This document shows positions 1 to 22,747 of a stretch of DNA of 64,000 bases, in pieces (positions within the stretch are counted from its first letter, which is position 1; each line of letters opens with the position of its first letter). The notes below the pieces were generated by a model. That model did no database searches, was not told the DNA's origin, and saw only the letters and a program-made list of their open reading frames with translations. The position numbers and the translations under genes are program-made. This DNA is from Nannobrachium achirus (taxonomy: Eukaryota > Chordata > Actinopteri > Myctophiformes > Myctophidae): positions 19,202,570 through 19,266,569 of the forward strand of contig OY997645.1 in assembly GCA_963921795.1 (NCBI GenBank), written 5' to 3'.

Positions 1-1550
1 CTAGCGGACTCATGTCATCATCATTTGTGACATCATGGTTTTGGTAAAAAAGCGGTCTATAGGACAGACATAATAGAAATACATACAGGGGGGACAACAT
101 TACACAGTGCACAAAAAGGTAGTTGATCTAATGTCACAATCAATGCTGTGGAGTGGTTCCCTATGGAGACACAGAGCCTGCTTTGATTCTCTATGGGGAT
201 ACAAAAATCTCAAATTGTTGGCTTAGGAATCGGACAAAAACAAAAAAGAAAATCCATGAATTCGAGTCTCCATGGGATGAGTAATCGATCAACTATATGT
301 CAACCATCCCTTTAATGTTCCTTCCAACTGCAGAATCGGAAATGAGTTTAAGTGACATAATAATTACTCTTAATTTAACCAGGTCAGTCCAACGTCAAAG
401 AAATCCCAAAGTTCCATACAAAGTTATTTTCAATATAGAAAAGTTGAGAAGCACTGGTGTTTAATGCTTTCTGCATGTATTTTTACTCTGGACTTGAAAA
501 CATTGTCATGTCAGCAGGGGGCAGTACTGAGCAATTTATTTAGCAACTCTTACAGATAATTCTGTAGCCTATATTACATCTGAATACTTTATAGTGTAAC
601 CGTAACAACCCCACAAAAGACCCGGTGTTGTATCATTTTCTCATACGACGCCGGCCGTAACTTGCTCCACCAAACAAAATTCAAATACACCCCACACAGT
701 CTCACACTACCCTATCAACCAGCCCTGCCTTGTTTTCTGAGTTGTGAAAATGGTCATTGTTTATGGGATTTCATGGGACTGTGGAGTCTGTACAACAGTA
801 AAGAGCCCTGGATTGAGTACACAAGAATGATACGAATGGCACTAGGTGTCACATGGACGGACTGCATCAGAAATGTGGACCTCTGGGGAGTATGTGATAC
901 AAGCATCAGATGTGGTATGATTAAAGCTAGGTCCTTTTTCAGAAAAGCCTGTTAGCCACCTAACAATCCAAGATGGCTATCACATCAAAATGTGTATATT
1001 TTAATGATCTGGGGATCAAAATGTATTTTGACATGATACATTCAATGGTGCCAGCAAAATTCAATATGGGGCCATAGACCATTGTGTCGAAACACATCTG
1101 TTGATTCTGTCCAGAAGAGATCATAAACCATGTGAAAAGGATATTCCTTGTGTGCTGCCTACTTAAGCACCAGGGCTGGCCACTGGCATAAGCAGTACAG
1201 TATATGCAGTTGTTTAGGGCCACAACCACTAGGGGGGACCATGGAGCCTGTCATGGTCACAGAAGTTGTTCAGACTATTTGAGAACCTGTGAACATTCCC
1301 ACCTCAGATCACACTTGAAAGATCTCATCTCTGATGGCAGATCAGTGTTCGTCTTTTCCAATGAAAATGTCTGCTCTTACACCTTCCTGGCACTGACAGA
1401 GGGAACTAAGCCCAAGCAGGGTTGAGGAGATGACTCGAGTAAATTGGGCATCACACTATGATGATGGGGCAAGGTGTAACTCTTCTATGGTTTCTGCAGG
1501 AGCAGGAAGACAGGCCAAACTCGCAGGCAATCAAAAAGTGTGATCCCATG
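1..1550. other. upstream non-coding DNA
   Basis: I see no exon with recognisable protein similarity and no RNA gene here. The short open frames (for example 662-955) have no recognisable motif and no splice support. The stretch is AT-rich and unique-looking, and probably intergenic, upstream of sgcg. Confidence 0.5.
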
Positions 1551-1558
1551 TTCTACCT

Positions 1559-1816
1559 CAGTGGTTCCCAAACTTTTTTAGCTCAAGACCCAAAAGACGA
1601 ACCCTGTGACCCAAACTACCACTGAAAATAGCAGTTCTAAATGTGAGCTTGTAGATTGGCTTGGCTGTTTTCACTACTTAATTATATACATTTCTTTAAT
1701 GAATAGAATATCTTAGATGTGTTTGTTTTAAAATGTATAAGAATAGGCCTATCTAAAAAACTATCTTGGGCGGAGGGGAAAATCATTTGAAATAAAACCT
1801 GTATGTATGTATGTGT

Positions 1817-1884
<68 letters not shown>

Positions 1885-2000
1885 CACACACGCACACACA
1901 CACTTAGGAAAATAAAATGGGATTTTTACTTGAGCCGTGAGTCGTGACCCATAAATATTTACCCACAAATGGGTCCTGACCTACTGTTTGGGAACCAGTG
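1559..2000. mobile_element. non-autonomous hAT-like DNA element
   Basis: The ends are near-perfect inverted repeats: CAGTGGTTCCCAAAC at the left, and CACTGGTTCCCAAAC when the right end is read on the other strand. They are flanked by an 8-bp direct repeat, TTCTACCT (1551-1558) and TTCCACCT (2001-2008), with one difference. An 8-bp target duplication with CAGTGG-type termini is typical of the hAT/Charlie superfamily. The 442-bp body has no transposase frame and holds a TA microsatellite at about 1818-1880, so it is a MITE-type copy. Confidence 0.8.
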
Positions 2001-2125
2001 TTCCACCTCAATGTTCACAGGATGCTCAATGTTACAGACTGAGACTCAAATGACAGGTGAGAATTGACATTCTGGTCAGATTTTTCAAACTTTCAGTGGT
2101 GGACACTTGAATAATGTACTTAAAG

Positions 2126-2322
2126 ATTTGTTGTTGTTTTTTGGGCTTTTTGCCTTTATTGGATAGGACAGTAGACTGACAGGAAATGGGGGAGAGACAG
2201 GAAGTGACACGCGGCAAAGGTCGCCCGGATCGGGAATCGAACCTGCGACGCCGACAGGCATTGATGCCGAAATGGCAATGCCTATATGGTATGCACCTGG
2301 TCCACTAGGCCACCAGGCGCCC
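2126..2322 (-). mobile_element. tRNA-derived fish SINE with 20-bp target duplication
   Basis: Read on the - strand, the element starts GGGGCGCCTGGTGGCCTAGTGG (an A-box-like promoter within it), then carries a B-box-like GGTTCGATTCC, and ends in a tail with AATAAAGGCAAAAAGCCC and an A-rich end. This is the usual layout of fish tRNA-type SINEs. A perfect 20-bp direct repeat, CTTGAATAATGTACTTAAAG, flanks it at 2106-2125 and 2323-2342, as expected for LINE-driven target-primed insertion. The perfect duplication suggests a young insertion. Confidence 0.88.
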
Positions 2323-2342
2323 CTTGAATAATGTACTTAAAG

Positions 2343-5080
2343 GAGTAGTTTACCCCAAAACCTGCTCCATGAAGACTTGGGATACAACTAGGTTCAAACT
2401 AAGTGCTCTAGACAAAGTGCCATTAAAATCTGGTGCGATCTGTACATCTATCAGATCTATCAGGCCTACTACAACTATTAGTTGGTACAAGGATATTAAG
2501 AAGGCACCTGGCTGGGACACTAAATGATATAGTTTTTTATTGGCATTGGCAACATTGAATGTCATGTCAAAATACATATATTTTGATTACTAGATCATTC
2601 GAACATGTTCATTCAAGTTCTTCACTGAAGAAAAACCTTGTTTTACATTTGATGCAACAGCCATCTAGAAAGATAGTGCCCACCAGGAACCAGAGATGTG
2701 CGCTCCATTGCTTACTCGGGGGTCCCCTCCTTCTGGCACCCTGCCGCAGCATGTGTTTTCCACCTCATTTGGCATGTTGTGTTCAATTACTATCACGATC
2801 AGAGTGCTCTTAATAGAAACTCCTCAGCCCTGTTTTTACAGGCTGTGTCTCCATCCAGTAAATTCAACAAGACATCCATTCCAGACTCATCTGGTCTTAA
2901 GTGTTGAGGTGGCGGCTTGTGTTTTTTAAACTCTCCGTGCAGGAGATTCATCATTTATTTCTGTCTTCCAATGCACTGTGAATAGAGCCACAGGCAGTGG
3001 AGCGTTATGAGTTATTGATAAGAAGGTGTCGAAGCAGCTATCTCCACTGTCTTTCAGCTTAGAGCTCAGGGTGTTTTTTTTTCTCCTTCTGGGGGCGTGG
3101 AAGATGCAGGGTGGCTTTCTGATCGATGCTGTCAGATGTCCCTTTTGTCACCACACAGCGCTACCTCAAGCGGCGACGGCAGCATGCACAGCCACTGACA
3201 GATGCAGCACCTCTGCCGACACCAAGTCCTCTGGCAAAGTGCGCCTGCGAGGAATGAAAAACAATTACTGCCCCCATTATTTATCCCTTTAGATGTGACT
3301 CGTCGTTGATTCGTCTCATGAATGGCCTGTCTTCAGGACATGGGAGGCCACCGCACATCACATTGAAATGCATATCGTCAGAACAGGTTGCCTCACATCC
3401 CCTGACAAAATTGGCTTTCTTTGGGTTTTTATCAGTATCCATTTATTACAATACAAATCTATCCATCATGTTGGGGGGTGGGGGCGCTTTCTGATGATGT
3501 TCATCGGTGCCCTGTGGGCACTGAAGCAAACATGCTGTCAAAACATTCAGCCTGGGATTTATTACAAATAAATGGAATTTGGACTTTCACACACTGCAAA
3601 ATACTGAGTGTTATAATAACTTGTTGCATTTAACTTGATACTCCAGGATTTTGCAGTGTACAATATATAATTGTGAGATACTGAAGCAACTGGTTTGTAA
3701 CTGCCTTAATACATTGAACTGGTAGAAAACTGTCTTCAAGTGCTTCAGTTTTTTGTACCTAGCTACCAAATGTGGTATATTTGATAGGAATTTGTCACAA
3801 GATTATTCTTTATTTTCTTTAATTACTACTGTAAAGGTTGATTGTCTACAGAAATGGTCTATTTTGTAAAATGGTGCATTTATATAGTACATACTTTACA
3901 TAGATTGTGCAGATTGTAGATCAGGCATATAGTCATGTCACATGACATCATAGCACAGGATTATTTGCTTCCTGATTTGGGATAGTCTATTTCTTTTTAC
4001 ATTTTGATATTCTAGACATAATCAATATGATTAGTTTTGCAGCAAACAAAATATGCAATATGTCGAAACAATCTTTGTGGAAACTTCTGGAGTGATCACG
4101 ATGCTTCCATTTCTTTAATCTAAACTAAAACACAAAACAAAATTATAGAAATAATTCATTCATATACCTCACATGACTGTGAAATAACCCCTATAAGCCG
4201 ACTACTCCCCTCTCAGCTAATTAAAGCCCTCTGTCTGTCTATTAATACACTCAGTTTGCTGCTGTCTCCTCTGTCACACACTGACTGACTAACTGCCCTC
4301 TTCAGGGTCCACTGGTTCTCCCTGGCTGTCACAGAGTGGTGGCATCGGGTGGGCCAGCCAATCTCAATGTTGAAAACCTTTACTGAAGCCTCAAATTAGA
4401 CTGGACTGAAGTCTTGGTTTGGGGCGGTGAGAGTGAGTCACTGGTGCACATGGCAGGGCGAGGAATCTTCAGGGGAAGGTCCTCCGGTGGCAGTTAAGGG
4501 CAGAACTCTGGATCATGTGTGGATGTCTCCCTTATACCAGAGGCAGCTCACACTTGAAGAGTTTCCCCCCAAAGGTTTTGCTCCCAACTTCAGTAAACTC
4601 TGTTAAAATAAGTTTGACAAATTAGACAAAGTTAATTACAATATATATATATATTTTGAAGACTGTGGATAACTTAAATCCCTGAAGGGCAAATGGAAAA
4701 AAGATAACAGTTGAACAGGCGCTCTCATCTTTCAAACTTACTGAATGATGAACTTGGAGGATTTCTTTACATTTAAAAATGCATATAGAGTATTTTGGAT
4801 ATTAACTACTATTCTGCTTTCTGTACATAACATTTAACCCATTTTACCCAACTCTTTTTCTATCCCCCAAGCCCTCCTTCACTCTATCTTCCTCCCTCCC
4901 TCTCTCCCTCACCGACCCACCCACACACTCAGATGATACTCAGAGTCGCATGTAGAACTGGTAAGCCTGAGGCAGGGAGTCAGAGAGGGAGAGAGGGAGA
5001 GAAAGAACAGTACATTGGATATGCAGGAAGTGGGAGCGCCGTCTCGTGGTGATTGGGTAGGGGGGCATTTCCATAGCAGG
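2343..5080. other. non-coding DNA upstream of sgcg
   Basis: No gene is recognised. The open frames at 2559-3633 have no family signature. The segment at 4860-4990 is pyrimidine-rich and then purine-rich, and precedes the proposed first exon of sgcg. Confidence 0.4.
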
Positions 5081-5110
5081 ATTTATGGCACACAGCTGTT
5101 GAGTGGCTGA
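5060..5110 (+). promoter_or_regulatory. putative sgcg core promoter with E-box
   Basis: A TATA-like ATTTATGG lies at 5081-5088. A CAGCTG E-box at 5093-5098 is of the kind bound by myogenic bHLH factors. Both sit just upstream of the proposed non-coding first exon. The assignment rests on position and short motifs only, so it is tentative. Confidence 0.3.
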
Positions 5111-5220
5111 CAGACAGCCGAGGAGCTCCACTATCACTGCTACTGCTGCTGCTGTCTCGCACACAGAGCCCTGCTTGCCATTTCAACACAGAAGCCACTG
5201 CTGTGCTTCAGCACACAAAG
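5110..5220 (+). other. sgcg: probable non-coding first exon of sgcg (5' UTR)
   Basis: The segment ends in a consensus splice donor (AAAG followed by GTAAGTACTA at 5221). Joined to the exon-2 acceptor it gives AAAG-ATGG, a good start-codon context with A at -3 and G at +4. In human SGCG the first exon is also non-coding and lies far upstream of exon 2. The 5' end is only a guess from the TATA-like sequence. RNA evidence is needed. Confidence 0.45.
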
Positions 5221-5628
5221 GTAAGTACTAAGTAAGGTGCTTTCTTTTTTGTTGTAAGCTGTCATTGTGGTTTTCCATTAGGCTCCCTGTTATTTGTCTT
5301 TCCTTATTCTTTCAACTCTAGGTACAGTTACTGAAAGCTGAAAAGTGTTCTAACTGTCTAAACTTTGACCTACTGTACTGTATCCGCTTGTCTGTGAGTG
5401 TGGTGGGATATATTGTCGCTGACTGAGCTAGTATTTTTTCACATGTGCTGTAGAGATAGTTTTGGACTTATAGGGAAGCATTTTGCTTGGATTGCTGTTC
5501 ACCGTTTCTTTTAACCATAAATGGTCAACAATATTGGCATACAAAAATAACTGTGTAATGATCTATTACAGTATATAATACTCATGCTGGTGTCATACTG
5601 GTCATTGGTTATGCTCATGCATTATACT

Positions 5629-5629
5629 A

Positions 5630-5708
<79 letters not shown>
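5629..5708. repeat. (GT)n microsatellite
   Basis: An essentially pure GT dinucleotide tract of about 80 bp. Confidence 0.98.
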
Positions 5709-5710
<2 letters not shown>

Positions 5711-7275
5711 GGGATCTTTTTAAATTTAGTCTACAATGTTATGACCTATTTTTAGACATGGAAGCATTACAGCACTGTGGAGACATGAAGGCTGCAACTC
5801 ACCAGACAGAGAGACAGAAACAATTATGAGGGAACGTAATGCTCTAGCTTTCAATCGCTCAACCTCAGAGCTCCTAAGAAGAGTATCGTCCCCATCAGTC
5901 TTAAATAGGTGTCACCTTTTGTGTGGGACAGTCACACATTTCCATGATATTTCATGCGTCCCACAAATTGAGACACTCCCACATTGTGACTGCCAGGCTC
6001 CAGTAATAATCAATGTGCGGGTGTTGATAGGTCAGCAAGCAGACTTGACCACACTGGACATGTACAGCTCTAGCTCTAGCACCAGGTGAATAGATTATAT
6101 GGTAGGATATCCTCCTAATAGTTGGCTTTCAAATGTCTCATTGTCTCTTTTCCTGCAAGATGTTTTTAAGCCTGTTAAAATAACATAACAGGTTAATAAC
6201 AAAAAATAGGCACCTCAAAGCATTTAACAGCATTTAAGTAGCCTAAGTTAAGTCCCCCCCGGCCCGTCCCACATTGTCCCACACAAACTGTATTTCTGTC
6301 CCTCAAATGAACAGTTTTCAAACTTTTTTTTTAGGATTGGTGTTCTCCAATAGGCTCTTGCTGGGATTCGGTCAGGTCGAGCTGTCTCTTGGAGGGAAGG
6401 CAGGAATCTCAATTACTGCCAAACCCTGGTGGACTTTTAGGCAAGCAGTAGGCTGCCTCTCTGGTGCTAGAAGTTCTCATTTAGAGGTCACAGAACCAGG
6501 CAGGGGAGCACTGTTTTTTGGGGAAGTTAATTGGGCGGGTGCCCCAAGATAGATAGCCCTGGTAAAACTGCCAAACCTAATACTCTTTATCTCAGGAGGG
6601 GAGAACCACGTAATAGGGCTGGAAGGCCTTAGAAATATAAATGTGATCTCTCCAGTGCTCAGGGTGCATGATAATAAAACCTTTCAAAGTAGCAGTAGTA
6701 AGTTATGGATTTAACAGGAAGACAGTTACAGTACTAGAGCTTTAGAGTGTACACACTCACAGGCCAACTGAAATATATTGTGCATGTACCTTATATCCCT
6801 AGTACTTAATTATGCACATGTTTCATTGTAGAGGTCAGTGAACTTCTAGAGTTCAAGAGTAGGTTTGAATTTCCTCATGAGTAATATAGATAGATTGAGA
6901 ATCAAGCATTATTGCTCTGGTGAGCTTTGTACAGTAAAAGCAAATACACTTTTTATTTTATCATGACAATATTATTTACTTTTCAAGGGTCTAACACAAA
7001 ACATAGCCCTCTATCAAAATAGCACTGAAGCCTGAAACAACAAAAATACTTTTCTGTTAAAGATGGAAAGGGCAGACAGTATTTTGGATCATGAGTCCCA
7101 TATGTTGAGGATTCCTTCCTGCACACTCCAGCAGTAGCGAGGCTGTTTAAAAGAATGTTTATTTGGGTTGCTATGGAGGACTTGGTCTGACTCTGTGGCC
7201 GGGCTGCTACACTGAAACCGGAGCCGCGGGGAGAAGCCTTTACGCATGGACTTTAGCCACCTCCCAGAGGGCAAT

Positions 7276-7350
7276 GCTTTCAATGAAATTCAATGAAATT
7301 CAATGAAATTCAGTTCAATTCAATTCAATTCAGTTCAGTTCAATTCAATC
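7276..7350. repeat. short tandem repeat, CAATGAAATT and CAATT units
   Basis: Repeats of a 10-mer (CAATGAAATT) pass into 5-mer CAATT/CAGTT units. It looks like a slippage-generated array with base changes between units. Confidence 0.85.
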
Positions 7351-7480
7351 TCAACCTAAAGTGAATGTGTGTGCAGAATTTCAAATCACAAACTGCGTTC
7401 ATGATTTGAGGCTTTGATTTTCTTTTTTCTTTTTTAATGGACCAATCCTTCAAACTTTGGAAGCCAATGTTAGCCAATCT

Positions 7481-7512
7481 AACTGTCTGTCTGTCTGTCT
7501 GTCTGTCTGTCC
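7481..7512. repeat. (CTGT)n microsatellite
   Basis: Tandem CTGT units, about eight copies. Confidence 0.95.
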
Positions 7513-9429
7513 GCTCCGACGTCATAGTACTGACGTCAGATACTGGCCTGGACACCGTATATGGGCATTTATTTTCCACTTGCTTACATAAAGTGATGTG
7601 GCCTCTAACAATCGCATTTTTCAGAAATCCCTTTCCCCATTCAAGTCAACGGGGAAAATGTATTCACTAATAAATGAATGGCCACATACTGTATAGCGAT
7701 CTCTAAGTCAGTCCTTGTCCCTTTTATGCCCAAGATCATCTGCACGTCAGGTATGTACCTGTACACAAGACATAACAATAAAGCCCAACCTTGAAGTACA
7801 GATGGTTAGGCAGAAGAATTTGAAAATTGTCAGAAATGCAACACATACCAAGAACACTATGCTCACATCATGCGTGTTCGAATGAAAGACTGATAATATT
7901 TCTAGGCTTTCAGTAATGTCTTTCTTTTTGCTTTATGTCATAATGTTCCATTTTATTTGAAACATATTTCTATCTGATGCTGCAAGTTTACAGTGTACAC
8001 ACAACTCATCTAAAAGGTGATTTGCATGATTTTTTGGATAAAATCTGACTTTGGACCTCATCTGTCTCTGGTCTGAGGTAGAGCCGGGTGGCTCGAAACG
8101 TTACAGAGTAAACCATGTCTTTGGGAGCAGCAATTTGGTGTGCGGACTCTCCCTCCCTTTCTTCCTGGTGGTGTTGAAATGAGAGGTTTTTAGTTTCCTC
8201 ATTTAAATTAATTGAAGTTGGTTGGATCAATTTCATTAACACCATAATGAACAAACTTAAAGCGTTTTTATTTTTTTTACCATGGCTCTTCATTTAACCC
8301 AATGTGCTGATCACAGCGCACATGCACAACATGATCTGTGGTTGCTAATGGGGATGATTATGGTGAATAGGCCATGTTCACAGACACTGATTAAACCACT
8401 GGAGCACTCCAGAGGAAAAACAATCCGGCCTGTTTAAAAATGTGTTTGAAAAACTGCCTGTGGCCGTGACTATGGAGTTATTGGCAGAGTTGTGTCACTT
8501 TACAGCCACTTGGTAAATAGAAGTGGCAGCAATTCAATCCACCGTTAGGCCTATATACAGTAGTACCTTGCTCTTTCTTACAAGTCTGATTGTGGAATAT
8601 AAATGCATTAGATAGAGGGAAATGAATAAGCGTCCAGTTATACAAGCTGCCTCACCTTCCCACCTCACTTCTCCTCACTTGTTTGGTAGGTGAAGCTCTT
8701 TGGGCAACATTAATGTGTTTGTTGGCGAAATAAAGGCTATTCATCACGTCTGGCTTGCGACAGATCCTGTGGAGAAGCAGGCTTTGTTTGAGAGATTATA
8801 GGCTACTTAGGATCCTTGTATGCCAACACACTCATTCCCTGTGTTTACTGGGAACCGCAGGGAACAAGATGTTTGTGTCCACAGAAACGTTTATCATCAT
8901 CAGCATCCCCATCCTCTCTGAAACTCATTCTCATGAACCCTAGAGAGATGGTGAGAGAGAGAGAACCCAGCAATGTCTGTTTACTTTGATCCATTATTCC
9001 AGAATGCGGTTAGGAAAGACATAGCTAGTTGAGCAAGGGAAATATTTACTTTCATTAATCATATAAAGTAGCTGAGGCCTGAACCTTGTTTGAATTCCAT
9101 GTGAGTTATAGCACAAAGTTGATCTACAGAATCAATAGGCCTATTATAGTCAGTCACTGTAAAGCTCGCCAAGCCTTTTCTGGTAGAATCATCATAGTGA
9201 AATCACTGAGGGATAGACTGGTTGGCTCAACAACATCTGCTAACGTCAAGGAAGAATTAGACTGTTGGGTGTGAGAAGTGAGTCGAGTGACTCCCTAAAC
9301 ATGACAAACGTCATGTTTACATGCTGTTGAGATGCAACATCTGCCCCTTATTCAAACCTGCACGCCAGGGCCACACTGGAACCTCGTCCGCTGTCAGGTG
9401 TGAATCACAGCTTTGAGACAACAGGTACT

Positions 9430-9933
9430 TTTGTTAAGACTAGCCCTTACCCGTTCAAAGATATGAGCTCCGAAATGATGTGCAGTGTGTGGGTTATGGG
9501 ATGTGCACTGTGCACACAGTATATGAGGGATGGAAAGTAACTTTAACTGGTGCTTGCATGATAATATGTAGGAGCATCAATGTAAGAAATACCCGTTTCG
9601 TTTAATGGCTGTAGAGATACTGTGTACCGATCTGCATGATTTTTGGACAACATCTGTAACAGGGCCAGACAATGCATTCATATGCTAATGGCGATGCGAT
9701 TTCAGATCAATTGCTCCAGCCACTGAGGAGAAACGCTGTGACAGACACTCACTCAGACAGACAGACGGACACTCACTCACTCAGACAGACATTCGGAAAA
9801 ATTATTAAACGGGCTTCACAGTTATGTCAGGTGTGTTCATATGCTAATGGTGATGCGATTTCAGATCAATTGCTCCAGCCACTGAGGAGAAACGCTGTGA
9901 CAGACACTCACTCAGACAGACAGACAGACAGTC

Positions 9934-10018
<85 letters not shown>

Positions 10019-10065
10019 CTCACTCACTCACTCAGACAGACATTCGGAAAATGATATGTTTGATA
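9430..10065 (+). repeat. dispersed repeat, copy 1 (inverted relative to 17.04-17.72 kb)
   Basis: From the TAGCCCTTACCCGTTCAAAG start to the ACATTCGG end, this segment matches the reverse complement of 17.04-17.72 kb over several hundred bases. Shared landmarks include GTGCACTGTGCACACAG, CTCCAGCCACTGAGGAG and the CAGACAGA/CACTCACT arrays. Copy 1 holds an internal direct duplication of about 159 bp (TTCATATGCTAATGG at 9677 and 9836). The long frame through 9672-10127 (Thr-His-Ser/Asp-Arg-Gln-Thr repeats) is translated satellite, not a protein. Confidence 0.85.
9905..10035. repeat. (CAGA)n/(CACT)n microsatellite
   Basis: Long CAGA tetranucleotide array passing into CACT units, inside the dispersed repeat. 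Confidence 0.95.
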
Positions 10066-11774
10066 TACTTTTACCACTAAGTGGAAAAGTGTCAGCAAGT
10101 ATGTTATGTTGTAACAGTGGAGCCTGACAGAGTTTGGACAATATTTTGTTTACTTGGTATTTTGATATTTCTGTGATCAGAGCTGTGATGTTGTTAAAGT
10201 TTGTCTCTCAAGAGAGGGGAATTTGGCGTGCATTGTATTTTGTTGAGGCGTAAAATCTACAACTGGGAACATTCTTTTTCCGTAGTAGCTTTCACAGACT
10301 ATTATTAATGCTTATTAATGAATTCAAAGTGACGCCTGTGACCCAGTGGAGCTGAAAAGCACAACACGCGCCTCTGCACTCAGCACACACACCACCACCA
10401 GTCTGTCAGATGAGCAGACCCCCCAGGGCAGGCTTTATATTCCTGCAAAGTGGTTCCATTTCCCTTATGAAATGAATAGAGACATTTGGGCGTTGGTTGG
10501 AACTGGTGTTATAAAATAATACTTATAATTCAATGTGGTTTGAAATGTGCTGTGGTGCTTCATGTTCTTGTTCTCTCTTCATAGATGGCATAATAGCTAT
10601 GTCAGAAAGTAGAGACCATGCACTAGAATATAAGTAGCATTCTGCCTCTGCCTCCAGCTACGTTTGTGCAGTTTCTGGAAATTCACTCAACTTTTCCATT
10701 GGTACTCGGGCCAGATATGCACTAGAACAGTGCATGAGCTCATGAATGACGCACTATTATAAAGTGTCTGAAAAGGGCTGCGTATTGAAGTGCTATGTTG
10801 GCCCGTCCATGATACATTTGAATATAATAGGCTATAGGTCTAACAGCTCGTGTCAGATACACGATCACTCCATTGTCGACTGTTACATTGCATTATGTTT
10901 CCCTATTAATGAAATGTGGCATATCAATACCGTTGTGACGACTAAACATTACTGTAGGCTACTTACATTACCATCTTAGTGGTGTATTGGGTTGCTAGTC
11001 TTTCTGTTACAACCAACAAACTTGCATTCCACCACTGACTGTAAATATCCACTTGTCATTGCTTACCATGTTCAGTCAAATTGAATGTATAGATGTCCAA
11101 AGCTGTTACTTTTCAGGAAATATAAAAAATAACCAATGCATATAATGTAGTTGTTATTTTGTCACAAGCTGTTAATACTTAAGTATTAACAACAGCTTAA
11201 ATATTTATAAGAAATCAGACCCAGTGTGAAGTGAGCGGTGCCTTTGGTGGCCACTTGTTATAGTTATAGAGCTCAGTATGAATGGCTCTTTAGGCTGCTC
11301 AACAGTGCCACTTGAAGGTAGGTCACCCAGCAGTATTGCAGGCCATACTGCCCACATGAAGACATAGACGTACCCCACACACTCGGCCAAGCATTGGAGT
11401 GCTGAGGCACTGCTCAAAAACACAGACAGTCTTAACCACTTTCAACCTGGTTAAGACTGTCTACCTTGGTTCAAAAGGTATAGGCCAAAAGCAGCCCGTT
11501 AAAGTGCCACCATAAGGCCGAAGTGCATCGTTTCACACCAATAATGTCCAACAGTGTCAGAGATTAGCTGTTCACAGACAGAATGACACACAGACAGACA
11601 CATGGACAGACGGACAGACAGGAGCGATAACATAATCCCCAGCCTTCGAGCGTGGCAGTGGCAAAAATGAATTATAGATAGAAGGTTTCTGCCCGACAGC
11701 AACAGTATCATGGCTATTTTCCATTATGTCTTAGCCTACATGTCTATCTCCCTGTGTTCATCCCCCACCAACAG

Positions 11775-22747
<10,973 letters not shown>

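Larger units (their letters stand above)
5221..9420. other. sgcg intron 1, first part
   Basis: Intronic DNA if the proposed first exon is right. It contains a long GT microsatellite (5629-5708), a short tandem array based on CAATGAAATT/CAATT (about 7276-7350), a CTGT tetranucleotide run (7481-7512), and a TCGAAACGTT-containing fragment (about 8075-8105) of a type seen in many vertebrate repeats. No coding exon is recognised. Confidence 0.45.

Noticed and set aside
9672-10127. 151-aa open frame rich in Thr-His-Ser and Asp-Arg-Gln-Thr repeats
   Set aside because: It translates CAGA/CACT satellite DNA inside a dispersed repeat that also occurs inverted at 17 kb. No domain and no splice context.
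11754-11774. Upstream in-frame ATG of sgcg
   Set aside because: It lies in the pyrimidine tract before the exon 2 acceptor, and the family N-terminus MVREQY begins at 11775.
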